A stretch of DNA of 64,000 bases from an uncultured Bacteroidota bacterium (lineage in GTDB: Bacteria; Bacteroidota; Bacteroidia; B-17B0; Aurantibacillaceae), in contig CALMVZ010000013.1 in assembly GCA_937873155.1 (NCBI GenBank), forward strand, positions 186,001 through 250,000. Reading direction: 5' to 3'. Position numbers and translations under genes: made by a program. The first letter of the stretch is position 1, and each line of letters opens with the position of its first letter. This document shows positions 1-10,703 of this stretch, piece after piece. The notes under the pieces are model-generated. The model was not told the DNA's origin, searched no databases, and saw nothing but the letters and a program-made list of their open reading frames with translations.

Positions 1-259
1 TATTGCTAAAATGGTACTTGCCAGCTGGTCGGTTACTATACCTGCAACCGCTGGGAAATCCTATTTTCACTGGTGGGCGAGTGATATGAATTCATATTAT
101 AAAAAAACTAAGGGTACAAAAGAAGTTAGGGAAAAGGCTGCGGCTGCCAAGCGTGCGAAATATGCTTTTGGTTCAACAATAAGCGAAGCTGATGGATGGT
201 TACATAAAATCTCCTCAGAATCTGGTGAATTGGAAGGTAGTATGTATATTTATCCATAA
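1..259 (+). CDS. 3' end of a hypothetical gene (truncated by window edge)
   Basis: The reading frame is open from base 2, before the first ATG at 11, so this is probably the C-terminal part of a longer protein. The visible part is about 85 residues. It has a Lys/Ala-rich helical stretch in the middle (around KEVREKAAAAKRAKYAFG) and ends in SMYIYP. I recognise no family. The stop is 8 bases before the TTG start of the next gene on the same strand, so the two may be co-transcribed. Confidence 0.5.
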   Translation, partial: IAKMVLASWSVTIPATAGKSYFHWWASDMNSYYKKTKGTKEVREKAAAAKRAKYAFGSTISEADGWLHKISSESGELEGSMYIYP

Positions 260-267
260 AACAGTTT

Positions 268-1317
268 TTGAATAGCAATTTATTATATGTAAACCGGTAC
301 AGTAAATTCAGTTTTGCAGTGTTTTTTTTGTTTCTTTCATTTTCTTGTGAAGAAATAAAAACGAATACTGTAACAACTCAAAAAATGGTGTTTTACGAGA
401 ATGGAGAACTTTCGGTCTATAAGAGTGCAATTGACTGGCTTGAGAAGAATCAGATAAAAACAGGAGATTCACTTAAATCCAAAATCGCTGATCTTTTCAC
501 TGGAATTTCCAACTGTCTTCCTAAAGATAGTTTTAACCTGCGTTCGTTTGTTGAGGATAAGACAATACGCAATCCTTTTTTACATATTAAGAAAAATAAT
601 TTGGATGATGATCCTGAAACTGAAGTTGTTCTTATACTTGGTGACAGAACAATTTCTCAGTTACTGTTCCTGATTCTTGATTTCAATCAAAACGTTTATA
701 AAGTACGATTTAGGAAAGAAGTTTATTGCAGGTATGAACCACCTGAAGTCAAATTTTTGGACATTCGATTTGGGAATGATTTGGCGGAGATCATTGAAAA
801 AGGCGGTGGCTCAGGGATCAGCGACACTTATCATTCCTACTACAGATTTATTTCGAATAAGGTACTGGAGGTTTTAAAATTAAAAGCGTCAATTAACGTG
901 AATGGAACCTTGAAAATGAGAAACATTTTAGAGGCCGTCAGTATTGACACAGTGGGCGGGATCAAAGCTGACTATAAGTGTCAATATTGGCTGTGCACAC
1001 AATTTGATGAGAAAATAGTACCATCTGATAAGCTTGGTGAATGGGAGTCAGCGAAAAACAATTGCGAGTTTAAAGATGGCCTTATATTATTGAATGATAC
1101 ATATCCAATGTATTTTACATGGAATAAGAATGCTTCTGTTTTTGAACCCGATTATTCAAAAAGCAAATTAACACCCGACAAATGGAATCTCATCAACAAC
1201 TTTAGCGCAGAGGAAGCCTATGCAAAAGAGTTTTTTACGATTTATAAGAATGAAATTAAAATAGATAAGAAAAATCCAACGATCAACTGGATTTATAAGC
1301 GATTTCATTTAAATTAA
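268..1317 (+). CDS. hypothetical lipoprotein, TTG start
   Basis: A 349-residue protein of unknown function. It begins with a lipoprotein-type signal: a hydrophobic stretch, then LSFSC at about residues 23-27, so Cys27 would be lipidated and the protein anchored in a membrane facing the periplasm or surface. The frame opens after a stop at 238-240. The only usual start that keeps the signal peptide is TTG at 268, because the first in-frame ATG lies beyond the lipobox. The body is mixed alpha/beta with no repeats and no family I recognise. Confidence 0.6.
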   Translation: MNSNLLYVNRYSKFSFAVFFLFLSFSCEEIKTNTVTTQKMVFYENGELSVYKSAIDWLEKNQIKTGDSLKSKIADLFTGISNCLPKDSFNLRSFVEDKTIRNPFLHIKKNNLDDDPETEVVLILGDRTISQLLFLILDFNQNVYKVRFRKEVYCRYEPPEVKFLDIRFGNDLAEIIEKGGGSGISDTYHSYYRFISNKVLEVLKLKASINVNGTLKMRNILEAVSIDTVGGIKADYKCQYWLCTQFDEKIVPSDKLGEWESAKNNCEFKDGLILLNDTYPMYFTWNKNASVFEPDYSKSKLTPDKWNLINNFSAEEAYAKEFFTIYKNEIKIDKKNPTINWIYKRFHLN

Positions 1318-1443
1318 TGCGGAAAATGATTTTTCTATTTATTAATAAAAAAATCAGGCCAACAGTCAAAATATATTTAAAGTCTTGCCGAACTGTAAAT
1401 TCTATATATAGTTTACAATTAGGTTTTTCCTTCTTACACTAAA

Positions 1444-3760
<2,317 letters not shown>

Positions 3761-3768
3761 CGTTAACA

Positions 3769-3901
3769 TGACCTCACCCTGTTCCGCTAAAGCGGGACAT
3801 CCTCTCCTCATAGGAGAGGAAAAACCGAATTATATTATAAAAACGAGTTACCCCTCTCCTCTGAGGAGAGGTTGGTTCACAATGTGAACCAAGTGAGGTC
3901 A
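3769..3901. repeat. palindromic MITE-like repeat element
   Basis: A 133-bp stretch bounded by the inverted termini TGACCTCAC and GTGAGGTCA. Inside are further hairpins: a GTTCCGCTAAAGCGGGAC arm, CCTCTCCTCATAGGAGAGG, CCTCTCCTCTGAGGAGAGG and TTGGTTCACAATGTGAACCAA. It has no reading frame. The nested fold resembles non-autonomous palindromic repeats scattered through Bacteroidota genomes. It lies between eno and the gltA promoter and could also act as a transcription terminator. No second copy is present in this window. Confidence 0.7.
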
Positions 3902-3960
3902 ATTGGGTTTTTATGGAATAAAACATCCATTATTTTACACTTTTTTTAACCCAAAATTAA

Positions 3961-3991
3961 TTTGTTTATTAGTCCCTCTTCGCTAAATTTA
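3961..3991 (+). promoter_or_regulatory. promoter of gltA
   Basis: TTTG at 3961-3964, then exactly 19 bases, then TAAATTTA at 3984-3991. This fits the Bacteroidota sigma factor consensus TTTG-N19-TANNTTTG at all but the last base. The gltA ATG follows 22 bases downstream. Confidence 0.7.
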
Positions 3992-4013
3992 CGTAGTTAA
4001 AACAACACGTATT

Positions 4014-5336
4014 ATGGATCCTTTAAAGTCGAAATTCAGTGAAAAAGCCACAGCGCTTGCAGCTGATATAAAAGACATCATCAAGAACCATGGTGATATG
4101 AAAATGGGCGAGATAACTGTTGCGCAAGTGTACCAGGGTATGCGCGGCATGTTAGGCATGGTTACAGAAACTTCAAAATTAGATCCTGAAGAGGGTATCC
4201 GCTTCAGAGGTTATTCTATACCTGAATTACGCAAACAATTACCAAAAGCACCGGGTGGAACTGAACCATTACCGGAAGGAATTTTTTATTTAATGTTGGT
4301 TGGGGAATTGCCTACTCAAGACGATGTTTCTTTTATCACCAATGAGTGGATGAAACGCAGCAACGTACCGAAACATGTATTCGACGTAATTGAAAAATTA
4401 CCGGTGGATACACACCCTATGACCCAATTCGTTGTTGGTGTTATGGCCATGCAAACAGAAAGCGTTTTTGCAAAAGCATATGCTAAGGGCATGAGCAAAA
4501 AAGAATATTGGGATTACGCGTACGAAGATTCAATGAATTTAATTGCGCGTTTGCCACGTATTGCAGCGTATATCTACCGTCGTAAATATAAAAATGGAGT
4601 TCACATCGAGCCGGATCACAAATTAGATTGGGCAGCGAACTTCGCACACATGTTAGGTTACGATGCTGTTGATTTCAAACGTTTAATGCGTTTATACCAA
4701 ACCATCCATGTTGATCACGAAGGAGGAAACGTTTCTGCACATACAACTCACTTAGTTGGCTCTGCATTATCTGATCCTTATTTGGCATTTGCCGCGGGCA
4801 TGAATGGTTTAGCTGGCCCGTTACATGGATTAGCAAATCAGGAAGTATTAGGCTGGATCATGGAATTACAGGAGAATTTAGGAGGAGGTTTACCTTCTAA
4901 AGATCAAATTGCAGAATACATTAAGAAAACATTAGCAGAAGGAAAGGTTGTTCCGGGTTACGGTCACGCTGTATTACGTAAAACAGATCCGCGTTTCACT
5001 GCGCAACAGGATTTTTACAGAACATGGATCAAGCATGATGATGTTTGTGAGATCGTTCAGATGGTTTATGAAGTAGCGCCTCCGATTTTAGAAGCTACGG
5101 GAAAAATTAAAAATCCATGGCCGAATGTTGATGCACACTCTGGCGCATTGTTGGTTCACTATGGCATGCATGAGCATGATTTCTATACTGTATTGTTCGG
5201 TGTAAGCCGTTCGTTAGGTGTACTTGCAAGTTTAATTTGGGACAGAGCAACAGGCTCACCGATCGAACGCCCGGGTTCAACAACAACCGAAGCTATCAAA
5301 GCAAAAATAAAAGCTTCCACGGAAGCGAAAGCTTAA
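4014..5336 (+). CDS. gltA: citrate synthase, eukaryotic-like type
   Basis: Condenses acetyl-CoA with oxaloacetate at the entry to the TCA cycle. At 440 residues its N-terminal half resembles mitochondrial citrate synthases ([30 protein letters not shown], then [15 protein letters not shown]) more than the classic enterobacterial hexameric enzyme. The catalytic histidines are in [13 protein letters not shown] (about 233) and [13 protein letters not shown] (about 318), and the catalytic Asp is in [11 protein letters not shown] (about 373). It has its own promoter upstream and a terminator downstream, so it is probably monocistronic. The family is clear; the subtype is read from motifs only. Confidence 0.95.
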   Translation: MDPLKSKFSEKATALAADIKDIIKNHGDMKMGEITVAQVYQGMRGMLGMVTETSKLDPEEGIRFRGYSIPELRKQLPKAPGGTEPLPEGIFYLMLVGELPTQDDVSFITNEWMKRSNVPKHVFDVIEKLPVDTHPMTQFVVGVMAMQTESVFAKAYAKGMSKKEYWDYAYEDSMNLIARLPRIAAYIYRRKYKNGVHIEPDHKLDWAANFAHMLGYDAVDFKRLMRLYQTIHVDHEGGNVSAHTTHLVGSALSDPYLAFAAGMNGLAGPLHGLANQEVLGWIMELQENLGGGLPSKDQIAEYIKKTLAEGKVVPGYGHAVLRKTDPRFTAQQDFYRTWIKHDDVCEIVQMVYEVAPPILEATGKIKNPWPNVDAHSGALLVHYGMHEHDFYTVLFGVSRSLGVLASLIWDRATGSPIERPGSTTTEAIKAKIKASTEAKA

Positions 5337-5342
5337 GAAACT

Positions 5343-5371
5343 AAACCCAGTCTGAACGGCTGGGTTTTTTT
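5343..5371 (+). terminator. rho-independent terminator after gltA
   Basis: The stem AACCCAG/CTGGGTT with a 9-base loop is followed by a T run. It ends 5 bases before the mnmE start, so mnmE needs readthrough or its own promoter. Confidence 0.85.
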
Positions 5372-5376
5372 AACTC

Positions 5377-6768
5377 ATGAAGATTCAATTGAACGATACG
5401 ATCACAGCACTAGCTACTCCGCATGGAAGTGGTGCTATTGCAGTTATCCGCTTAAGCGGGAAGAAGTCGTTCGGCATCATTGATAAGGTTTTTTTTACAA
5501 AAGAATTAAAGCCGAAAAAAGTATCAGGAGAAAAAGGCTACACAGTTCATTTCGGAGTTATAGCGGAAGGTGATATAGTGATTGATGAAGTTCTTGTTAC
5601 CATTTTTAAAAACCCGCATTCTTATACAGGTGAAGACAGTATTGAGATCTCTTGTCATGGTTCTACTTATATTCAGCAGCAAATTTTGCAAGTGTTGTTG
5701 AAGTATGGTGCGCGAATGGCAAATGCGGGGGAGTTTACTTTGCGGGCTTTTCTTAACGGGAAATTTGATCTTTCTCAAGCAGAAGCAGTGGCTGATCTTA
5801 TCGCGAGTAATTCGGGATTGTCTCACCAGGTGGCCATGCAGCAAATGCGAGGTGGATTCTCCGGTAAAATAAAAGTGTTGAGGGATCATTTGGTTAATTT
5901 CGCTTCGTTGATAGAATTGGAATTGGATTTTAGTGAAGAAGATGTTGAATTTGCGAATAGAAATGATCTGAAGAAATTAATTCAAAGTATTATCGGGATC
6001 ATCGAAAAACTGGTGCATAGTTTTGAAGTGGGAAATGTTATTAAGAATGGAATTCCTGTTGCTATTGTTGGAAAACCGAATGCCGGAAAATCAACTTTAT
6101 TGAATGTTCTGTTGGATGATGACAGAGCTATCGTGAGTGAAATTCCGGGAACCACGCGGGATATCATTGAAGATGAGATCACGATTGATGGCGTGTTGTT
6201 CCGTTTTATTGATACGGCGGGAATAAGAACTACAACCGATATCATCGAACAAATAGGAGTGAACAAAGCTTTCGAAGCGATCAAAAAATCAGCGATCATC
6301 ATTTATTTATTCGATGCCCATGAATTAAGTGCCGGAGATCTCAGGAATGAGATCAAAGTAATTGAAGAGCATATCGGTACTTCGCAGTTGGTAGTTGTTG
6401 CTAATAAAATTGATGTTGAGAATGAAACTGATCTTAAAAAAGAATTCTCTGAATTCAACCCCGTTTATATTTCAGCAAAAGAATCTAAGAATATCGATAT
6501 CTTAAAGAATAAATTAGTTGGTTTATTTGATGCCAGAACAGTGAACACAACTGAAACTATTGTGACCAATGCGCGTCATTCTGATTCATTGAAACGCGCT
6601 AATCAGGCTTTAATAAAAGTAGCTGATGGTCTGGACAAACAAATAGCAGGAGATCTTCTCGCTTTAGAAATTCGTTATGCCCTCGAAGAATTAGGAAGTA
6701 TCACCGGCGAAGTGACCAACGATGACCTCCTCGATTCTATCTTTACAAAATTCTGTATCGGGAAGTAA
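5377..6768 (+). CDS. mnmE: tRNA modification GTPase MnmE
   Basis: With MnmG it installs the cmnm5 group on the wobble uridine (U34) of certain tRNAs. The 463 residues are typical. The N-terminal formyl-THF-binding domain begins DTITALATPHGSGAIAVIRLSG. The central helical domain carries a G domain with G1 GKPNAGKST (about 232), G2 GTTRD, G3 DTAGIR and G4 NKID. The C-terminus ends in the family signature FCIGK, including the conserved Cys. The start ATG lies right after the gltA terminator. Confidence 0.97.
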   Translation: MKIQLNDTITALATPHGSGAIAVIRLSGKKSFGIIDKVFFTKELKPKKVSGEKGYTVHFGVIAEGDIVIDEVLVTIFKNPHSYTGEDSIEISCHGSTYIQQQILQVLLKYGARMANAGEFTLRAFLNGKFDLSQAEAVADLIASNSGLSHQVAMQQMRGGFSGKIKVLRDHLVNFASLIELELDFSEEDVEFANRNDLKKLIQSIIGIIEKLVHSFEVGNVIKNGIPVAIVGKPNAGKSTLLNVLLDDDRAIVSEIPGTTRDIIEDEITIDGVLFRFIDTAGIRTTTDIIEQIGVNKAFEAIKKSAIIIYLFDAHELSAGDLRNEIKVIEEHIGTSQLVVVANKIDVENETDLKKEFSEFNPVYISAKESKNIDILKNKLVGLFDARTVNTTETIVTNARHSDSLKRANQALIKVADGLDKQIAGDLLALEIRYALEELGSITGEVTNDDLLDSIFTKFCIGK

Positions 6769-6865
6769 TATTGCCGAACTTTAATCCATTTTTACCGAAA
6801 AGCAAGTCGTTTTCCCTCTTTCACGGTATAACTTCGTGTATTATCCACTCTTTAAATAACTAAAA

Positions 6866-7108
6866 ATGAAAAAGACAATCTTATTTGTTACACTTATTTT
6901 ACTTTTTGTTTTGTTCAGTTGTAACGAGCATAATTCAGCGAACAAACATAACGAAAGGGATGCTTCCAATAGCACCATGGATGAAACCGGTCCGGCGCAA
7001 AATAAGACAGGTGATACTACAATGACTAACACAGAACCTCATGCCAATTCGCAGCCAACTGCTAACAACGGAAAAGACGATAATCCTCAACCTTATGAGA
7101 AAAAATAA
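6866..7108 (+). CDS. small Asn/Thr-rich lipoprotein
   Basis: 80 residues: the signal MKKTILFVTLILLFVLFSC with Cys19 as the lipidation site, then a short, polar, low-complexity tail rich in Asn, Thr, Glu and Lys with no predicted fold. It could be a surface-exposed linker or an entropic lipoprotein. It is followed after 17 bases by the low-complexity gene at 7126, so the two are probably transcribed together. I recognise no family. Confidence 0.6.
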   Translation: MKKTILFVTLILLFVLFSCNEHNSANKHNERDASNSTMDETGPAQNKTGDTTMTNTEPHANSQPTANNGKDDNPQPYEKK

Positions 7109-7125
7109 GAAATATCAGCGTGTAT

Positions 7126-7827
7126 ATGAATAATTCAAGGCAAAACAGAAGGGACCATTCGGGAGAACGGAATTCTAACGGAAGCAATAGGGAAAACAAC
7201 CGCAGCTACAGAAACAGAAATACACGTGGTAATACAGTTTATGATGATTATTATAGTAATTATGAAAGTTACAATGATAACGACGATGATTATCAGAGGC
7301 AGTCCGGTTGGGAAAGGCAGGAAAGTCAAAGCGCAACTAATAAAAAGCGAAGATATGTCGGGTATGCTGAAGAGCATTTAGAAAAGGATTTCTATAGAGG
7401 GAGGAACGGAAGCGTAAGGAATTCTGCAAATTATGGAAGTGGTTTTTTTGAGAACAGGGAAGATAACCGCCGAACTAATAATTACGGGGCAAGTAATAAT
7501 TTTGGGTATGGAAACAACGATGGTGATAATTACCGGAATGGTGAGTACGTTGATGACCAGAATACCGGACGGAATAATTCTTCAGGCCAAAGAGGAAGTT
7601 GGGGAGGAAGACTGGATTCAGATTATGATGGAGAATTTTATGATCCGGAATTCGATGATGAACGCTACGAGGATTACGGAAGAGATCGCCGGAAAAAAAA
7701 TGACAATAACTCAGAACGGAATCCAACTTACCGTTATCAAAATGAAAATGCGGGAAATATCTCTGATCGGGAGTTATCCGGAAGAACTTCGAGGCGGGTT
7801 TCATACAGAACCAGGAAAAAGCGTTAG
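7126..7827 (+). CDS. low-complexity Arg/Asn/Tyr/Asp/Gly-rich protein
   Basis: About 233 residues dominated by Arg, Asn, Tyr, Asp, Gly and Ser, with no hydrophobic segment and no signal peptide. The composition (RN, NY, YDDYY, GNN, RYEDYGRDRRKKND) suggests an intrinsically disordered, possibly nucleic-acid-binding cytoplasmic protein. A segment around residues 82-92 (RYVGYAEEHLEKDFY) is less biased and may be a short folded motif. The ATG at 7126 is preferred to an in-frame GTG at 7120. Its 3' end overlaps the convergent gene at 7824 by 4 bases. Confidence 0.55.
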   Translation: MNNSRQNRRDHSGERNSNGSNRENNRSYRNRNTRGNTVYDDYYSNYESYNDNDDDYQRQSGWERQESQSATNKKRRYVGYAEEHLEKDFYRGRNGSVRNSANYGSGFFENREDNRRTNNYGASNNFGYGNNDGDNYRNGEYVDDQNTGRNNSSGQRGSWGGRLDSDYDGEFYDPEFDDERYEDYGRDRRKKNDNNSERNPTYRYQNENAGNISDRELSGRTSRRVSYRTRKKR

Positions 7828-8645
7828 TTTATCAACACACTTAATTTAAATCCGTAATAAAATTCATTCCTGTATCTATTCCTGAATGAAGTGTTAGTGA
7901 AGTTGGAAAGAGCGATATTCTTTATTTCGGTTCCATCATAGAAATACAATGAAGAGGTATTAAGATCACTGTATTCCGTGTAAGCACTTATTGAAATAAT
8001 ATTTTTCAGGCCATTACACTTGTGTATTGTAACCGGAAAAGCCATCTCACATCCATACATTTTTCTTCTTAATTCAAAAATATTGAAGTCTTTTTCTTTC
8101 GTTGCAATGGATCCGTCGCCCTGGTAATGACTGCGTGTTGATCCTTGATATAATTTTAAGATAGGAGAGAACCGGCATGGCATTTTTAAAATAATACCGT
8201 AATATAAACTATAATTGTGAAAAGACTTTGTTTCGCAGCCAAGTTGTAAAGGAGCGCGGCCGTGTATGTTTCTGAAAAGAGAAGCGCTTGATGTAATGAT
8301 AGAAGAATCAACCCCCGAAAGTGTTTCTGTATTTATTGCCCGGGTATAATCATCCGAAAAATTCTTATTGAAAGAGGTTGTCCATAATCTATCCTGGAAA
8401 CCAAATCCTGCATACAACCCGATGATGGAATTTTTAGAGACCAGATCACCAAGATTTAATCCACCTTCCATATAAAGTCCGTGCCCTGAATTAATGACCA
8501 TGGCTTTATTAACAGGCATTCTGTAACCCGCATTAAACAAAAAGAAAGATCTGCAATTTTGTTTTAGGGAGTCGGGATCGGAGCCAAGGCACCTGAGAAT
8601 GCTAAACGTAAGTAGTGTAAATACAAAACCACACCGTGATCTCAT
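7824..8645 (-). CDS. hypothetical secreted or outer-membrane protein
   Basis: 273 residues with an N-terminal hydrophobic segment (FVFTLLTFSIL) typical of export. The body alternates aromatic and glycine-rich beta strands (IIGLYAGFGFQDRLW, YNEFYYGFKLSVLIN at the end), which suggests a small outer-membrane beta-barrel. No named family is recognised. It is convergent with the low-complexity gene upstream on the other strand. Confidence 0.55.
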   Translation of the reverse strand: MRSRCGFVFTLLTFSILRCLGSDPDSLKQNCRSFFLFNAGYRMPVNKAMVINSGHGLYMEGGLNLGDLVSKNSIIGLYAGFGFQDRLWTTSFNKNFSDDYTRAINTETLSGVDSSIITSSASLFRNIHGRAPLQLGCETKSFHNYSLYYGIILKMPCRFSPILKLYQGSTRSHYQGDGSIATKEKDFNIFELRRKMYGCEMAFPVTIHKCNGLKNIISISAYTEYSDLNTSSLYFYDGTEIKNIALSNFTNTSFRNRYRNEFYYGFKLSVLIN

Positions 8646-8757
8646 TGTTTTAGTTTATAAAGTACATCCAAATCTATTTTTTTATTCATAACGAATAGAA
8701 AGAATACGTTAAAAGGCCAAAAAATATGGCTAAAAACAAATTTTGAATCGGTAGGAA

Positions 8758-9270
8758 TTATAGTAAACCGGGCCGGTGTTGAACAGTGCTTTTACGGTAA
8801 GCTGTATTGTTCTTGGAAATCAGGTTACAAAACGTAGAAACATTAATACTGTTTTTCACATCTGTTACACCTGTTATATCTCCCGCAAGTAAGCCTGCTT
8901 TTGTCCGTTGGTAGTCCCACCCGACATAGCCTTCAAGGATAACTACACCGTTCTGAACTTTACAAATAATACGACTATCATCTATACAGGAGTTCCATTT
9001 AATAGTGGCTTTAACTGAACGTTCAATATCGCTATCTGTTCTATAGCTGATCAGTGGCAATCTCACTTCAAGGAAGCTGTTAACAGAGATCACATTTTCG
9101 ATATGTTCAATAGCTTTAATTATACTTACTTTTTTCGGATAAGAATCAACGTAGCCGGATAACGTAACAATCCCATTATTAACTTCTGTAGTGATCGAAG
9201 ATCCGCTTAAGCGGGATCCCCATTCGAGTTCAGCCCTCACATCTTTTTTTATTTTTTCGTTGGTATCCAT
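8758..9270 (-). CDS. BON-domain protein (two BON domains)
   Basis: 170 residues. Two BON domains are visible: residues about 5-70 (VRAELEWGSRLSGSSITTEVNNGIVTLSGYVDSYPKK) and about 80-150 (VKATIKWNSCIDDSRIICKVQNGVVILEGYVGWDYQR), each with the G-x-V-x-L-x-G-x-V core. BON domains bind phospholipid or act in envelope stress proteins such as OsmY. There is no signal peptide, so it may be cytoplasmic. Its neighbours (a stress-type SDR and a DUF6496 protein) fit a stress-response island. Confidence 0.85.
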   Translation of the reverse strand: MDTNEKIKKDVRAELEWGSRLSGSSITTEVNNGIVTLSGYVDSYPKKVSIIKAIEHIENVISVNSFLEVRLPLISYRTDSDIERSVKATIKWNSCIDDSRIICKVQNGVVILEGYVGWDYQRTKAGLLAGDITGVTDVKNSINVSTFCNLISKNNTAYRKSTVQHRPGLL

Positions 9271-9399
9271 GGCTACTTTTCTTTATACTGATATAAAGAT
9301 ATTAAAGGGAAAGCCCCGATACGGTGACTTTCGTTAAAGCAGGAAATTAGAAAGTTGTTCGTATCATTTTTTGAGCCGGGAAACAGGTTTTTTCTACCG

Positions 9400-10269
9400 T
9401 TAACCGTTCACGATCTCGCCTCCATTAACGTGTATGAACTGACCTGTTATGTATGCAGCATCATTACTTGCAAGGAATACATAAGCAGGTGCAACTTCCG
9501 CAGGTTGTGCCGGGCGCTTCATAGGTACATCCGTTCCAAAAACGGAAACTTTAGCTGCAGGGAAACTGGCAGGAATCAAAGGGGTCCACACAGGTCCTGG
9601 CGCAACACCGTTTACACGGATCCCTTTAGCAACAAGATTGGCCGAAAGGCTTCTTGTAAAAGAAACAATGGCCCCTTTACTGGAAGAGTAGTCTATCAGT
9701 TCGGCGCTTCCGCGATAAGCTGTAACAGAGCTGGTGTTAATTATACAGCTGCCTTTTTGTAAGTGAGGGAGTGCCGCTTTGGTGATCCAGAACATAGCAA
9801 AAAGATTAACTGAAAAAGTTTCAATTAATGTTGCGGAACTTATTTTGGTAATATCGTCTTCAGGATAATGTAAAGCTGCATTGTTAACTAAAATATCAAT
9901 GTTCCTGAATTTTTTCAGGATGCTTTGTATTGCCTGTGTGCAATTTTTTTCTTTACCGATATCAGCAGGAATGGTGAGGCAAGTTTTTTTGAATTTCTCC
10001 CTGATGTAATCTGCCGTGAAATCTGCATCTTTTTGTTCATTCTTAAGATAGATGATCGCAATATCTGCACCTTGTTTTGCAAAAGCTACGGCAACTGCTC
10101 TTCCAATTCCGCTATCACCGCCCGTGATAATACATTTTTTATTGTAGAGTTTATTATTGCCCGGAGACCCATCGTCAAATTCAGGATGCGGATCCATTTT
10201 GGATTCAAGTCCCGGATGTTTCTGAGTTTGCTTTTTGTGGATCTTTCTTTTCGGATTACTTTTTTGCAT
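9400..10269 (-). CDS. short-chain dehydrogenase/reductase (stress-type SDR)
   Basis: About 289 residues of the classical SDR family; NAD(P)-dependent oxidoreductase of unknown substrate. Seen: the cofactor motif ITGGDSGIGRA (TGxxxGIG), NNAA, the catalytic Ser in INTSSVTAYRG, YSSSKGA (the YxxxK pair) and the C-terminal GQFIHVNGG. An N-terminal tail of about 45 residues (KMDPHPEFDDGSPG) is typical of the YhdF/YdaD-like general-stress group. The ATG at 10269 has a GAGGAAA motif before it and starts 5 bases after the DUF6496 stop, so the two genes form an operon. Confidence 0.9.
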   Translation of the reverse strand: MQKSNPKRKIHKKQTQKHPGLESKMDPHPEFDDGSPGNNKLYNKKCIITGGDSGIGRAVAVAFAKQGADIAIIYLKNEQKDADFTADYIREKFKKTCLTIPADIGKEKNCTQAIQSILKKFRNIDILVNNAALHYPEDDITKISSATLIETFSVNLFAMFWITKAALPHLQKGSCIINTSSVTAYRGSAELIDYSSSKGAIVSFTRSLSANLVAKGIRVNGVAPGPVWTPLIPASFPAAKVSVFGTDVPMKRPAQPAEVAPAYVFLASNDAAYITGQFIHVNGGEIVNG

Positions 10270-10273
10270 GATC

Positions 10274-10465
10274 TTATTTCCTCTTCTTTTTCTTTGGTAC
10301 TTTGGCTCCTGCTTTTCGCGCTTCGCTGAGTCCGATTGCAATAGCTTGTTTCCTGCTTTTCACTTTTCCGCTTTTTCCTTTTTTGCCTGACTTTAATGTT
10401 CCTTCTTTGTATTCATGCATCACTTTTTCCACTTTATCCTGTGCTTTTTTCGAATATTTCGCCAT
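10274..10465 (-). CDS. DUF6496 small basic protein
   Basis: 63 residues, very rich in Lys, Gly and Ser: MAKYSKKAQDKVEKVMHEYK, then GKSGKVKSRKQAIAIGLSEARKAG. The order of motifs matches the DUF6496 family, which is common in proteobacterial and Bacteroidota stress clusters. Function unknown; the charge suggests nucleic acid binding. It is the first gene of a two-gene unit with the SDR. Confidence 0.8.
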   Translation of the reverse strand: MAKYSKKAQDKVEKVMHEYKEGTLKSGKKGKSGKVKSRKQAIAIGLSEARKAGAKVPKKKKRK

Positions 10466-10703
10466 GTGAAGTTTTATTGCAAAAATCGTAGGAGAGCCGG
10501 TTTTTTCCGTTACAGGATCTCTATTTTAATGTTACATGTTTCATAACTAAAAATCTAAATCCCAAAAGGCTCTTTTCCCTCGACCAAACCTTATTTTCAC
10601 TCAATGAAACAGGCGGTATTTTTAAGGGATAAAAAGAGAATCTTTTTATTGATATTCTCCTATATATTTTATAATATTATATAAGTTTTAATACCCCATC
10701 AAC

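Noticed and set aside
5446-5465. CCGCTTAAGCGG palindrome in mnmE, repeated at about 9203 in the BON gene
   Set aside because: In mnmE it encodes the conserved family motif VIRLSG, so the match is probably chance.
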